Positions 41,997 through 51,675 of a stretch of DNA of 64,000 nucleotides are shown here, one piece after another. Source of the stretch: Klebsiella michiganensis (GTDB taxonomy: Bacteria; Pseudomonadota; Gammaproteobacteria; Enterobacterales; Enterobacteriaceae); contig NZ_PRDB01000011.1 in the NCBI RefSeq assembly GCF_002925905.1, positions 1 to 64,000 of the forward strand. The letters are read 5' to 3'. Numbering within the stretch: position 1 is the first letter of the stretch; the number at the start of each line of letters is the position of its first letter. A program made the translations under genes and the position numbers. Below the pieces are notes generated by a model. That model did no database searches. It had not been told where the DNA came from and was given only the letters and a program-made list of their open reading frames with translations.

Positions 41997-42940
41997 AACC
42001 GACGCTAAGCGAATCCCGTCGTCAGGCGCTGCGTTCCGCCTCGCACTGGTACGCGGTCCTCAGCGATGGGCGCGTCAGTCCGCAGCAGGAGGCCCGCTGG
42101 CAGCAGTGGTATGAGCAAAACAACGAAAATCAGTGGGCGTGGCAGCAGGTAGAAAACCTGCGTCAGCAGATGGGGCAACTGCCGGGCGGGCTGGCCAGCC
42201 GTGCTCTTCACGATAGCCGTCTGGCGCGTCGCCACGTGCTGAAAGGGCTGATGCTTTTGCTGGCGGCCGGAGGCAGCTGGCGGCTCTGGGAGTCCGAGCT
42301 GGCGGAGGGCCTCCGCGCCGACTACCGGACGGCGAAAGGGATACCGCGCCCGCAGCGGCTTGCCGACGGTTCGCTGCTGACGCTGAATAGCGAAAGTGCC
42401 GCCGACGTCCGTTTTGACGCGCGGCAGCGCATGGTTCATTTACGCTACGGCGAAATCGCCATCAGGACCGCTCACGACAGCCGGCAGCGGCCTTTTCGGG
42501 TGCAAACGCGGGAAGGCACTCTCACCGCGCTCGGGACCGAATTCACCGTCCGTCAGTTTGCCGGCGGCACCCGGCTGGCGGTACAGCAGCATGCCGTAGA
42601 AGTGGTTTTACCGTCCGGCAGCGCCCAACGCGTTAACGCCGGGGAAAGCCTGTGGTTTACCCGCGATCGCTTCGCCACCCTGGTTAAGCTCAACGGCGGC
42701 GAGGATAGCTGGATCCGGGGCGTGCTGACCTTCCGCGACGCCCCGCTGAGCGAAGTGGTCGAAACCCTCGCCCGCTATCGCTCCGGAGTGCTGCGCTGCG
42801 ATCCCGCCGTGGCCGATTTACGCCTGACCGGCACCTTTCCGCTGGGCGATCCTGATGCCATTCTGCAGGTTATCGCGCAAACGCTGCCGATTACATTGCG
42901 GTCTGTCACCCGCTACTGGGTCACGCTCGTTCCGGCCTGA
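41993..42940 (+). CDS. fecR: Ferric citrate transmembrane signal transducer FecR
   Basis: 315 aa (E. coli FecR is 317). An N-terminal cytoplasmic part that activates FecI (residues 1-80, with conserved Trp residues in [16 protein letters not shown]), one membrane helix near residues 83-100 ([13 protein letters not shown]) and a periplasmic FecR domain that contacts the FecA signalling domain. Ends with a STN-like C-terminal '[24 protein letters not shown]'. Starts with GTG 41993. Confidence 0.94.
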   Translation: MKPTLSESRRQALRSASHWYAVLSDGRVSPQQEARWQQWYEQNNENQWAWQQVENLRQQMGQLPGGLASRALHDSRLARRHVLKGLMLLLAAGGSWRLWESELAEGLRADYRTAKGIPRPQRLADGSLLTLNSESAADVRFDARQRMVHLRYGEIAIRTAHDSRQRPFRVQTREGTLTALGTEFTVRQFAGGTRLAVQQHAVEVVLPSGSAQRVNAGESLWFTRDRFATLVKLNGGEDSWIRGVLTFRDAPLSEVVETLARYRSGVLRCDPAVADLRLTGTFPLGDPDAILQVIAQTLPITLRSVTRYWVTLVPA

Positions 42941-43038
42941 GAAAAAAAATCGAAAAAATTCTCATTCTCTATTGTCCCTTTTCCCCTGCTCGTTCGACTT
43001 ATCTGATGAATATAACCAAAAACGATGGTGGAGAAGAG
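42941..43038 (+). promoter_or_regulatory. fecAp: fecA promoter region (FecI-dependent)
   Basis: The stretch CCCTTTTCCCCTGCTCGTTC followed by GACTTATC closely resembles the fecA upstream region of E. coli, where FecI holoenzyme starts. It separates the regulatory fecIR unit from fecABCDE. Confidence 0.6.
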
Positions 43039-45375
43039 ATGACGCCTTTACGCGTTTTACGCAAACCGATGCCTCTGGTGATGGCAATCCGTTTAAGCCT
43101 GCTGCCGCTAGCGGGGCTGGCTGCCGCGCCGGTATTCGCCGCCGCGCAGTATGATATTGCCGCCGGGGAGTTAGATCACGCCCTGAACCAATATGCCGCC
43201 CGCAGCGGTATCACGCTTTCCGCCGACGCCAGCCTGACGCGCGGCAAGCATAGTCCGGGCCTGCACGGCAGCTTTGAAACCGAAGAGGGTTTACGCAGGC
43301 TGCTGAACGGCAGCGGATTACGGCTCAAGCCGCTGGGCAAGAACGTCTGGACCCTGGAGCTGGAGCCCGCGTCCGTCAGTGCAGAATCCACCCTCACCGT
43401 CGTCGGGGACTGGCTTGGCGACGCGCGCGAAAACGATGTCTTTGAGCACGCCGGCGCCCGCGACGTGATCCGTCGGGAGGATTTCGCCAAAACCGGCGCC
43501 GCCACGATGCGCGAAGTGCTGAACCGGATCCCCGGCGTCAACGCGCCGGAAAATACCGGCACCGGCAGTCACGACCTGGCGATGAACTTCGGTATTCGTG
43601 GCCTCAACCCGCGGCTTGCCAGCCGTTCCACGGTGCTGATGGACGGTATCCCGGTTCCCTTTGCCCCCTACGGCCAGCCGCAGCTTTCGCTGGCGCCGGT
43701 CTCGCTCGGCAATATGGACGCCATCGATGTCGTGCGCGGCGGCGGCGCGGTGCGCTACGGGCCGCAGAGCGTCGGCGGCGTGGTGAACTTCGTCACCCGC
43801 GCCATCCCCGAGGATTTTGGCATTCAGGGCGGCATTGAAGGGCAGCTCAGCCCCATCTCTTCGCAAAACAACCCGAAAGAGACGCATAACCTCGCGATCG
43901 GCGGCACGGCGGACAACGGTTTCGGATCCGCCCTGCTTTACTCCGGCACCCGGGGCAGCGACTGGCGCGAACACAGCGCCACGCGGATTGATGATGTGAT
44001 GCTGAAAAGCAAATACGCGCCCAACGAAGTCCATACCTTTAACAGCCTGCTGCAATACTATGACGGCGAAGCCGATATGCCCGGCGGCCTCTCCCGCGCC
44101 GACTACAACGCCGACCGCTGGCAGTCCACGCGTCCTTATGACCGCTTTTGGGGGCGCCGCCAGCTCGCCAGCCTCGGCTACCAGTACCAGCCGGATGCGC
44201 AGCATAAATTTAATATTCAGGGGTTCTATACCCATACCCTGCGCAGCGGCTACCTGGAACAGGGTAAGCGCATTACCCTCTCCCCGCGCGAATATTGGGT
44301 CCGCGGCATCGAGCCGCGCTACAGCCAAAGCTTTATGATCGGCCCATCCGCCCACGAAGTCGGCGTCGGCTATCGCTACGTCAACGAATCGACCCACGAG
44401 ATGCGTTACTACACCGCGACCACCAGCGGCGAGCTGCCCAGCACCGCCAGTCCGTACGATCGCGATACCCGTTCCGGCACCGAAGCCCACGCCTGGTATA
44501 TCGACGATCGCGTGGATATCGGCAACTGGACGATTACGCCAGGTATGCGCTTTGAGCACATTGAGTCTTATCAGGACAATAATCTGCTGGGCACCCGCGA
44601 ACGGGTCAGCTATAACGCCCCGCTCCCGGCGCTGAATGTTCTTTATCACCTCACCGACAGCTGGAATCTTTATGCCAACACAGAAGGCTCATTCGGCACC
44701 GTACAGTACAGCCAGATTGGCAAGGCTGTGCAAAGCGGCAATGTGGAACCGGAAAAAGCGCGAACCTGGGAAGTCGGCACCCGCTACGACGACGGCGCGC
44801 TGACCGCAGAGATGGGGCTGTTCCTGATTAACTTCAACAATCAGTACGATTCCAACCAGACCAATGACACGGTCAGCGCCCGGGGTAAAACCCGTCATAG
44901 CGGCCTGGAAGCGCAAACCCGTTACGCCCTCGGCGAGCTTTCACCCGCGCTTGATAATCTCTCTGTCTACGCCAGCTATGCGTACGTCAATGCTGAAATC
45001 CGCGAGAAAGGCGACACCTACGGTAACCAGGTTCCCTTCTCGCCGAAGCACAAAGGCACCTTTGGCGTCGATTACAAGCCCGGCAACTGGACGTTTAACC
45101 TCAACGGCGACTTCCAGTCGAGCCAGTTTGCCGATAACGCCAATACCGTTGCCGAAAGCGCCGATGGCAGCACCGGCCGCATTCCCGGCTATATGCTGTG
45201 GGGCGCTCGCGTGGCCTATGACTTTGGCCCGCAGATGGCCAATCTCAACCTCGCGCTGGGGGTGAAAAACATCTTCGACCATGCGTATTACACCCGCTCG
45301 TACGACGATAACAACAAAGGGCTTTACGCCGGTCAGCCGCGCACGCTGTACCTGCAAGGATCAATGAAGTTCTGA
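43039..45375 (+). CDS. fecA: Ferric citrate outer-membrane receptor FecA
   Basis: 778 aa (E. coli FecA is 774, and most of the chain is alike). TonB-dependent beta-barrel importing diferric dicitrate. Signal peptide ends near residue 35 (VFAAA), followed by the STN signalling domain ('[21 protein letters not shown]') that contacts FecR, a TonB box region (STLTVVGDW), plug ('[17 protein letters not shown]') and 22-strand barrel ending LYLQGSMKF. The start MTPLRV at 43039 follows GGAGAAGAG. First gene of fecABCDE. Confidence 0.96.
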   Translation: MTPLRVLRKPMPLVMAIRLSLLPLAGLAAAPVFAAAQYDIAAGELDHALNQYAARSGITLSADASLTRGKHSPGLHGSFETEEGLRRLLNGSGLRLKPLGKNVWTLELEPASVSAESTLTVVGDWLGDARENDVFEHAGARDVIRREDFAKTGAATMREVLNRIPGVNAPENTGTGSHDLAMNFGIRGLNPRLASRSTVLMDGIPVPFAPYGQPQLSLAPVSLGNMDAIDVVRGGGAVRYGPQSVGGVVNFVTRAIPEDFGIQGGIEGQLSPISSQNNPKETHNLAIGGTADNGFGSALLYSGTRGSDWREHSATRIDDVMLKSKYAPNEVHTFNSLLQYYDGEADMPGGLSRADYNADRWQSTRPYDRFWGRRQLASLGYQYQPDAQHKFNIQGFYTHTLRSGYLEQGKRITLSPREYWVRGIEPRYSQSFMIGPSAHEVGVGYRYVNESTHEMRYYTATTSGELPSTASPYDRDTRSGTEAHAWYIDDRVDIGNWTITPGMRFEHIESYQDNNLLGTRERVSYNAPLPALNVLYHLTDSWNLYANTEGSFGTVQYSQIGKAVQSGNVEPEKARTWEVGTRYDDGALTAEMGLFLINFNNQYDSNQTNDTVSARGKTRHSGLEAQTRYALGELSPALDNLSVYASYAYVNAEIREKGDTYGNQVPFSPKHKGTFGVDYKPGNWTFNLNGDFQSSQFADNANTVAESADGSTGRIPGYMLWGARVAYDFGPQMANLNLALGVKNIFDHAYYTRSYDDNNKGLYAGQPRTLYLQGSMKF

Positions 45376-45385
45376 TGATAGAGCG

Positions 45386-45420
45386 TTGCCGGACAGCGCT
45401 ATTCGCGCCCTGTCCGGCAA
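45386..45420. repeat. REP-type palindrome between fecA and fecB
   Basis: TTGCCGGACAG and CTGTCCGGCAA, an 11 bp perfect stem with a 13 base loop, typical REP composition (GCCGGA...TCCGGC). It sits between the highly expressed receptor gene and the transport genes, where it probably stabilises fecA mRNA or lowers downstream expression. Confidence 0.75.
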
Positions 45421-45433
45421 GCTGGAGTGAATA

Positions 45434-46336
45434 ATGTTTAGCCTTGTTCGTCTGTGTATTTTCAGCCTGCTGTTTCTGGCGGGCCCGCTCTTTGCCGCCA
45501 CCGTACAGGATGAGCGCGGTCGCTTTACGCTTGATAAAACGCCGCAGCGCATCGTCGTGCTTGAACTCTCCTTTGTCGACGCGCTGGCGGCGGTTGACGT
45601 TAGCCCGACAGGCGTGGCCGATGACAACGATCCGTCGCGTATTCTGGCGGACGTACGCGCACGTCTGAAGCCCTGGCAGTCGGTGGGCACCCGCGCCCAA
45701 CCCTCGCTGGAGGCTATCAGCGCGCTGCATCCCGATCTGATCGTCGCCGATAGCAGTCGCCATGCCGGAATTTACGCCGCCCTGAGGCAAATTGCCCCGG
45801 TGCTGCTGTTGAAATCGCGCAATGAAACCTGGGAGGAGAACCTGCAGTCAGCGGCGATTATCGGCAAAGTAGTGGGTAAGGATAAGGAGATGCAGCAGCG
45901 TCTGGCGCTGCATCGGCAAAAAATGGCGGCGTTTTCCCGACAGCTGCCGGCTGGCGCCAGCGTGCTGTTTGGTACCTCTCGCGAACAGCAGTTTAATCTT
46001 CACTCAACGCAAACTTATACCGGCAGCGTGCTGACGGCGCTTGGCCTGAAGGTTCCGCCGCCAATCGGCGGCGCGCCGATGGCGGCGATAAATTTCGAAC
46101 AGCTGCTGGCCCTGAATCCGCAATGGCTGCTGGTCGCTCATTACCGTACTGAAAGTATCGTGAAAAAATGGCAGCAGGACTCCCTGTGGCCAATGCTGCA
46201 GGCCGAGCAGAAAGGGCAGGTCGCCGCCGTCGACAGCAACAGCTGGGCGCGGATGCGCGGGATCTTCGCCGCCGAGCGTATTGCCAGCGATATGGTTAAA
46301 ATTGTCCACCACCGGGCGGTTGATATCACGCCATGA
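45434..46336 (+). CDS. fecB: Ferric citrate periplasmic binding protein FecB
   Basis: 300 aa (E. coli FecB is 300). Carries ferric citrate from FecA to FecCD. Signal peptide MFSLVRLCIFSLLFLAGPLFA. Class III binding protein with 'RFTLDKTPQRIVVLELSFVDALAAVDV' and 'ISALHPDLIVADSSRHA'. Overlaps fecC by 4 bp. Confidence 0.95.
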   Translation: MFSLVRLCIFSLLFLAGPLFAATVQDERGRFTLDKTPQRIVVLELSFVDALAAVDVSPTGVADDNDPSRILADVRARLKPWQSVGTRAQPSLEAISALHPDLIVADSSRHAGIYAALRQIAPVLLLKSRNETWEENLQSAAIIGKVVGKDKEMQQRLALHRQKMAAFSRQLPAGASVLFGTSREQQFNLHSTQTYTGSVLTALGLKVPPPIGGAPMAAINFEQLLALNPQWLLVAHYRTESIVKKWQQDSLWPMLQAEQKGQVAAVDSNSWARMRGIFAAERIASDMVKIVHHRAVDITP

Positions 46337-47331
46337 AACCGTTCCGTCGCGCGTTTTTTATCTGGGGATGGCCGCTGCTGGCCCTCAGCGGCCTGTTCTG
46401 GCTGAGCCTGTTCTGCTATTCGCCCATCCCGATTTCGCCGCTCAACGCCCTTCACGCCCTGCTGGCGCCTGAGTCTCCTTCGCTTGCGGAGGCGCTGGTG
46501 CTTAATCTGCGCCTGCCCCGCAGCCTGGTGGCGGTAATGCTCGGCGCCTCGCTGGCAATGTCGGGGGCGTTATTACAAACGCTTACCCATAACCCGCTGG
46601 CATCGCCTTCACTGCTCGGCATTAATAGCGGCGCGGCGCTGGCGATGGCGCTGACCAGCGCATTCAGTCCGGCACCGCTGGCGGGCTTTTCGCTGGCGCT
46701 GATTGCCGCCTGCGGCGGCGGAATAAGCTGGCTGCTGGTGATGAGCGCCGGCGGCGGCTGGCGTCAACAGCAGGATCGCCAACGGTTGATCCTCGCCGGT
46801 ATTGCTCTCTCGGCGCTATGCATGGCGTTGACCAGAATGACCCTGCTGCTGGCGGAAGATCGCGCCTGGGGCATTCTTACCTGGCTTGCGGGCGGCGTTT
46901 CCCACGTGCGCTGGGCCGAGTTCTGGCAGCTTTTCCCTTTTGTCGCGCTGATTACCCCCGGAGTATTCCTGCTGGCCAACGCGCTTAATCTGCTTAACGT
47001 CAGCGATACCGCCGCCCATTCGCTGGGGGTGAATTTGCCGCGCCTGCGCCTGCTTATCAACGCGGCCGTGTTGCTGCTTACCGGCGCCAGCGTCAGCGTC
47101 GCCGGACCGATTGCCTTTGTTGGCCTGCTGGTCCCGCATCTGGCGCGTTTTTGGGCGGGTCACGATCATCGTACTTTTTTGCCGGTCAGCGCCCTGCTGG
47201 GCGCCCTGTTTATGCTGCTGGCGGATATGCTCGCCAGAGCGTTGGCCTGGCCGGGTGAACTGCCCGCGGGCGCGGTGCTGGCGCTGGCGGGCGGGCCCTG
47301 TTTTGTCTGGCTGGTCAGGAGACGCGGGTGA
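46333..47331 (+). CDS. fecC: Ferric citrate ABC transporter permease FecC
   Basis: 332 aa (E. coli FecC is 332). FecCD-family inner membrane permease with about ten helices; 'LNLRLPRSLVAVMLGASLAMSGALLQTLTHNPLASPSLLGINSGA' region (residues 55-100) is the family signature. Pairs with FecD; overlaps fecD by 4 bp. Confidence 0.95.
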   Translation: MKPFRRAFFIWGWPLLALSGLFWLSLFCYSPIPISPLNALHALLAPESPSLAEALVLNLRLPRSLVAVMLGASLAMSGALLQTLTHNPLASPSLLGINSGAALAMALTSAFSPAPLAGFSLALIAACGGGISWLLVMSAGGGWRQQQDRQRLILAGIALSALCMALTRMTLLLAEDRAWGILTWLAGGVSHVRWAEFWQLFPFVALITPGVFLLANALNLLNVSDTAAHSLGVNLPRLRLLINAAVLLLTGASVSVAGPIAFVGLLVPHLARFWAGHDHRTFLPVSALLGALFMLLADMLARALAWPGELPAGAVLALAGGPCFVWLVRRRG

Positions 47332-48281
47332 AACAACGCATCGTGTTTTTATGGCTCGCGCTCACGCTGTTAACCCTGTTCTCGCTGCGGATGGGGGCGA
47401 TCCCACTGCCGTGGCGAGCGCTGCTCAGCGGATGGCATGCGGACAGCGAGTATCACTACGTCCTTATGCAATATCGCCTGCCGCGCGTGGTGCTGGCGCT
47501 GATTATCGGCGCCGCGCTGGCGGTTTCCGGGGCGCTGGTTCAGGGTATTGTGCATAATCCGCTGGCCTCGCCGGACATTCTGGGCATTAACCACGGGGCG
47601 AGCCTGACCTCGGTGGCGGCACTGTGGTTTTTACCGTCCCTGCCCCTGCCGTGGCTGCCGCTGCTGGCCTTTATCGGCGGAATGGTGGCGATGGTAATAC
47701 CGCTCGCCCTTGCCGGTTTTTCTCGCCCAATGCGCCTGGCGCTGACCGGCATCGCGCTGTCGGCCTGCTGGGCCAGCGTGACCGACTACCTCTTACTGTC
47801 GCGGCCACAGGAGATCAATAACGCGCTGCTGTGGCTGACCGGAAGCCTGTGGGCCAGAGACGGCGCATTCGTCATCATCGTCCTGCCCCTGCTGGCGATT
47901 TTGCTGCCCTTAAGCTTCGCCCTCAGTCGCGATCTCGACCTGCTGGCGCTAGGCCATGAGCGCGCGGGAACGCTCGGCGTCAACGTACGCTGGCTTAACG
48001 GCTACGGCTTAACGCTGGCGGTGGCCCTCGCGTCGATCGGCGTCGCGGTCTGCGGTCCTGTCGCCTTTATCAGCCTTGTGGTGCCGCATCTTGTGCGTCG
48101 CCTCTTCGGCGGCCGCCATCGCCGTTTATTGCCGCTCTCTGCGCTCACGGGCGGACTGGTTCTGCTGCTCGCCGATCTGCTGGCGCGAACGCTGCATCCG
48201 CCGCTTGAGCTGCCGGCAGGCGTGCTGACGGCGATTATCGGCGCCCCCTGGTTTATCTGGCTTCTTGTGAGAATGCGTTAA
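47328..48281 (+). CDS. fecD: Ferric citrate ABC transporter permease FecD
   Basis: 317 aa (E. coli FecD is 318). Second permease subunit, same family as FecC ('YRLPRVVLALIIGAALAVSGALVQGIVHNPLASPDILGINHGA' pattern). Starts at GTG 47328. Abuts fecE with no gap. Confidence 0.95.
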   Translation: MKQRIVFLWLALTLLTLFSLRMGAIPLPWRALLSGWHADSEYHYVLMQYRLPRVVLALIIGAALAVSGALVQGIVHNPLASPDILGINHGASLTSVAALWFLPSLPLPWLPLLAFIGGMVAMVIPLALAGFSRPMRLALTGIALSACWASVTDYLLLSRPQEINNALLWLTGSLWARDGAFVIIVLPLLAILLPLSFALSRDLDLLALGHERAGTLGVNVRWLNGYGLTLAVALASIGVAVCGPVAFISLVVPHLVRRLFGGRHRRLLPLSALTGGLVLLLADLLARTLHPPLELPAGVLTAIIGAPWFIWLLVRMR

Positions 48282-49049
48282 ATGGAACTGCGAATAGAAA
48301 AGCTAACCGCTGGCTATGGCGGCAAGCGCGTTATCAACAATCTCGATCTGACGCTACCGAGCGGGAAAATTACCGCGCTGCTGGGGCCAAACGGCTGCGG
48401 TAAATCAACGCTGCTGAAGTGTTTCTCTCGCCTCCTGACGCCCATCGCCGGCGATGTCTGGCTCAATGATGTCCCCTTAAACCGCCTCTCCGCCCGTCAG
48501 CTGGCGCGGCGACTGGCGCTGCTGCCGCAGCAGCATCACGTTCCGGAAGGCGTCACCGTACGCGAGCTGGTCGGCTACGGCCGGAGTCCGTGGCTACCGC
48601 TGTGGGGGCGGCTTTCCGCGCAGGATCGACAGCAGGTCGACAGCGCGCTACAACGAACCGGCATCGCTGCGCTGGCGGAACAACCGCTGACCGCCCTTTC
48701 CGGCGGCCAGCGGCAGCGGGCTTTTCTGGCGCTGCTGCTGGCGCAGGATACGCCGCTGGTGCTGCTCGATGAGCCAACGACCTGGCTGGATATTCATCAT
48801 CAGGTGGCGCTGATGACGCTGATGCGCGAGCTGCAGACGATGGGCAAGACCGTGGTCACCGTACTGCACGACCTGAACCAGGCCAGCCGCTACTGCGACC
48901 ATCTGGTGGTGCTTGAAGGGGGCCGGGTGCAGGCTCAGGGCCTGGCGGAAACGGTACTGACGCCGGAGATGCTGCGGGAGATTTTTCACCTGGAGGCGGA
49001 GATTCACCCGGAGCCGGTGTCGCAGCGCCCGATGTGCGTGGTGAAATAA
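48282..49049 (+). CDS. fecE: Ferric citrate ABC transporter ATPase FecE
   Basis: 255 aa (E. coli FecE is 255). Walker A GPNGCGKST near residue 35, Q-loop LLPQQHHVPEG, signature LSGGQRQRAFLALLLAQ, Walker B PLVLLDEPT, H-loop VLHDLNQASRY; all intact. Powers FecCD. Last gene of the operon, followed by a hairpin. Confidence 0.95.
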   Translation: MELRIEKLTAGYGGKRVINNLDLTLPSGKITALLGPNGCGKSTLLKCFSRLLTPIAGDVWLNDVPLNRLSARQLARRLALLPQQHHVPEGVTVRELVGYGRSPWLPLWGRLSAQDRQQVDSALQRTGIAALAEQPLTALSGGQRQRAFLALLLAQDTPLVLLDEPTTWLDIHHQVALMTLMRELQTMGKTVVTVLHDLNQASRYCDHLVVLEGGRVQAQGLAETVLTPEMLREIFHLEAEIHPEPVSQRPMCVVK

Positions 49050-49051
49050 CC

Positions 49052-49078
49052 CGGGTAAGGCGCGCTGCGCCCTACCCG
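49052..49078. terminator. Hairpin between converging fecE and ansB
   Basis: CGGGTAAGGCGC, loop GCT, GCGCCCTACCCG (one mismatch). Occupies the whole gap between the two converging genes; resembles the GTAGGGCGCAGCGCC-type palindromes common in enterobacterial intergenic DNA and may end both transcripts. Confidence 0.65.
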
Positions 49079-49085
49079 AAGTTGA

Positions 49086-50132
49086 TCAGTAGGTGTGGAA
49101 GTACTGCTGGATCACCTGCGGATTTTTCGTTTGCGTCAGCGCCGTCATCAGCAGGATGCGCGCTTTTGCCGGGTTGAGCGAGTCGGCTACCAGCCCAGGC
49201 TGGCCGTCATCAACCGGCACCACGCCGCTGCCGGTACGCGAGGCGCGAACCACCACGATACCGGCTTTTTCCGCCTTTTCGATCCCCGCCGCGCTGCGTA
49301 CGGAGACCGACCCCGCGCCGGTGCCCGCATAGATAATCCCGTCGGCATGGTGCGCGATCGCCGCGTCATACATATATTCAGGGTCATCCTGGTAGCCATA
49401 AATAATGACCACTTTCGGTAGCGCGTTAAGATTGCGGACGTCAAAAACCGAACGCACGGTGTGAATTTTATCTACGCGAGTTTCGAACTGCGGTTTGCCG
49501 CTCACGATAACGCCCAGATAGCCCTCTTCCGGCGCCTTGAAGGTATCCAGCGTCGTGGCGTTAGTCTTAGTGACAAAACGCGCCGCGCCGATGCGGTCAT
49601 TAAGCACTACCATTACGCCGCGGCCCTTCGCTTCCGGGTCGGCCGCCACGGTCACCGCTTCCAGCAGATTCATCGGACCGTCTGCGCTGATGGCCGTGGC
49701 CGGACGCATTGCCGCCGTGAAAACGACCGGCTTATTGCTTTTTACCGTCAGGTTGAGGAAATAAGGCGTCTCGTCCAGGGTGTCGGTACCATGGGTAATC
49801 ACAACGCCGTCCACATCATCGCGTGCCAGCAGTTCATTGACGCGCTTTGACAGTTTGAGAATGATGTCGCTGGTCATATTTTCGCTGCCGATATTAGCGA
49901 CCTGCTCGCCGTCAACGCGCGCGACTTTGCTCATCTCAGGCACGGCATTAATCAGCGTCTGTACGCCAATCGCGCCGGCTTTGTACCCGGTAGTCTGGGT
50001 ATTGCTGGCCGCTGAACCGGCAATCGTCCCTCCGGTCGCCAGGATTACGATATGCGGCAGACGCGTCTCACTCGAGGCGAAAGCGCTTATCGCCAGTAAC
50101 GTAATTGCCAGTAATGCTCTAAAATTCATCAT
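49086..50132 (-). CDS. ansB: Periplasmic L-asparaginase (type II)
   Basis: 348 aa (E. coli AnsB is 348). Hydrolyses L-asparagine to aspartate and ammonia in the periplasm. Signal peptide [21 protein letters not shown]; catalytic Thr in [11 protein letters not shown], second catalytic block [12 protein letters not shown] with Thr-Asp, and Lys in the [17 protein letters not shown] region. The sequence diverges from E. coli AnsB in the middle and is nearer to Klebsiella-type and glutaminase-asparaginase enzymes. Single gene. Confidence 0.9.
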   Translation of the reverse strand: MMNFRALLAITLLAISAFASSETRLPHIVILATGGTIAGSAASNTQTTGYKAGAIGVQTLINAVPEMSKVARVDGEQVANIGSENMTSDIILKLSKRVNELLARDDVDGVVITHGTDTLDETPYFLNLTVKSNKPVVFTAAMRPATAISADGPMNLLEAVTVAADPEAKGRGVMVVLNDRIGAARFVTKTNATTLDTFKAPEEGYLGVIVSGKPQFETRVDKIHTVRSVFDVRNLNALPKVVIIYGYQDDPEYMYDAAIAHHADGIIYAGTGAGSVSVRSAAGIEKAEKAGIVVVRASRTGSGVVPVDDGQPGLVADSLNPAKARILLMTALTQTKNPQVIQQYFHTY

Positions 50133-50408
50133 GACTCATCCCAAAATAGATATTAAATAAATTCGCGCAGAGAGAATGCAAACGGCTTGCCAGGATTTAA
50201 TGTATTTTACTCGGTAAAAATGATTAACTATCGGACAAAAAAGGATTTTTACTTCGCCCGGAGCGCTACTTTGGTGCAGGGACGCGCTAAAAATGGGCAG
50301 GATAAAAATGCGAAACCCGAATGGACTTATTCAATCTATTTTGTCATGTCGGCATCGCTATCAACGAAATAGAGCAAAACGGTGCGGGTAATGCGATGGA
50401 GAAAAACG

Positions 50409-51599
50409 ATGCATAATATCGCCTTAAAATCAGCATTGATGCTTACCACCCGCGTCATACAAATTATTAACCCTGAATTACACCTGCATATGCAACGAAC
50501 GGCGCTGATCGCGCTGGAGCTTGCGCAGGCGTCAGGGCTCTCGCGTCAGCAGCAGCAGACGATCTTTTGCGCCGCGCTGCTGCACGACATTGGCGTTCTG
50601 GGCGATAAACGAGTGTTCTCCTCGCTGAACGCCATCGATAACCTTAACGACCCGCATCAGCACCGGGGAGCAGAAATGCTGGCCGGGTTAGCGACCCTGG
50701 CCCCCATCCTGCCGATTATCCGCGATCACCATTTTAGCCCACACCACAAAGGCAGCCTCGAACAGCATATCGTCTATTTCGCCGACGTGTTTGAACGCCT
50801 GCTTGCTGGCGATAAGCACGCGACAACCTTTCAAACCGATATGATTATTGGTAAATTTCGCGCGCTTTACCAGGCGATAGATCCGCCGCTATGCCAGACT
50901 TTGTGCCAGCTCGCACAAAAAGAGCATTTTTGGCTGCACCTCAATCCCGGACATATTCAGCGAATGCTGGAGATCATCGGCCCTATCAACCATGTTTATA
51001 TCGATATCGACGGTCTGAAAGATATCTGCCTGTTAATTGCCAAAATTGTCGATACCTACAGCAGCTTCACCGCCAGCCATAGTCTGAAGGTCGGGCGAAT
51101 TTCGCGCACCCTCGCCGCTTATATGAATTTGCCGGAGATGGAGTGTAAGAAAATTGAGATTGCCGGCTATTTACACGATATTGGCAAAGTACACATTCCG
51201 CTGAAAATCCTGGAGAAACAGGGCGAACTGAATGACGAAGAGCTGCTTCAGGTTCGGGAACATAGCTATATGACCGGCGAAATTCTTAGCACCTTCAGCG
51301 AACTCGGCGAAATAATTAACTGGGCCGCGAATCATCATGAAAAGCTGGATGGCAGCGGCTATCCGCTTCATCTCAATGAGCATTACCTGCAGCTCCCGGA
51401 TCGGATTATCGCCATCGCGGATATTTTCACCGCGCTTACCGAAGACCGCCCCTATCGCCCCGGAATGAGCCGTCAGCAAGCGTTACAGCTGATAGAGAGT
51501 GATGTTATAAATGGCGCGCTGGATAAAGACGTGTACCGCATTTTGCATCACCATGCCGAAGCGCTGCACGCTATTATTACTCACACGCTACACCCGTAA
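50409..51599 (+). CDS. Two-HD-domain HD-GYP phosphodiesterase-like protein
   Basis: 396 aa, starting MHNIALK at 50409 set by GGAG 8 bp upstream. The N-terminal half is an HD domain ('HLHMQRTALIALELAQ', 'CAALLHDIGVLG', 'DHHFSPHHKG'). The C-terminal half is a full HD-GYP domain with HSLKVGRIS, GYLHDIGKVHIP, HSYMTGEI, HHEKLDGSGYP and DIFTALTEDRPYRPG. HD-GYP proteins hydrolyse cyclic di-GMP; GSGYP is one variation on the GYP motif. No membrane segment. Next to a diguanylate cyclase gene, so the pair may set local c-di-GMP. Confidence 0.85.
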   Translation: MHNIALKSALMLTTRVIQIINPELHLHMQRTALIALELAQASGLSRQQQQTIFCAALLHDIGVLGDKRVFSSLNAIDNLNDPHQHRGAEMLAGLATLAPILPIIRDHHFSPHHKGSLEQHIVYFADVFERLLAGDKHATTFQTDMIIGKFRALYQAIDPPLCQTLCQLAQKEHFWLHLNPGHIQRMLEIIGPINHVYIDIDGLKDICLLIAKIVDTYSSFTASHSLKVGRISRTLAAYMNLPEMECKKIEIAGYLHDIGKVHIPLKILEKQGELNDEELLQVREHSYMTGEILSTFSELGEIINWAANHHEKLDGSGYPLHLNEHYLQLPDRIIAIADIFTALTEDRPYRPGMSRQQALQLIESDVINGALDKDVYRILHHHAEALHAIITHTLHP

Positions 51600-51675
51600 T
51601 CACCGTTTTTTTCCGGTGAAGCCGGAGTGTGACGATAAAAAAATAATTAATTCATCTGCACGCAAGGAATATCCG

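Noticed and set aside
43318-44649. 443-codon open frame opposite fecA
   Set aside because: High-GC shadow of a strongly conserved gene; its translation is low-complexity Ala/Val/Gly and matches nothing.
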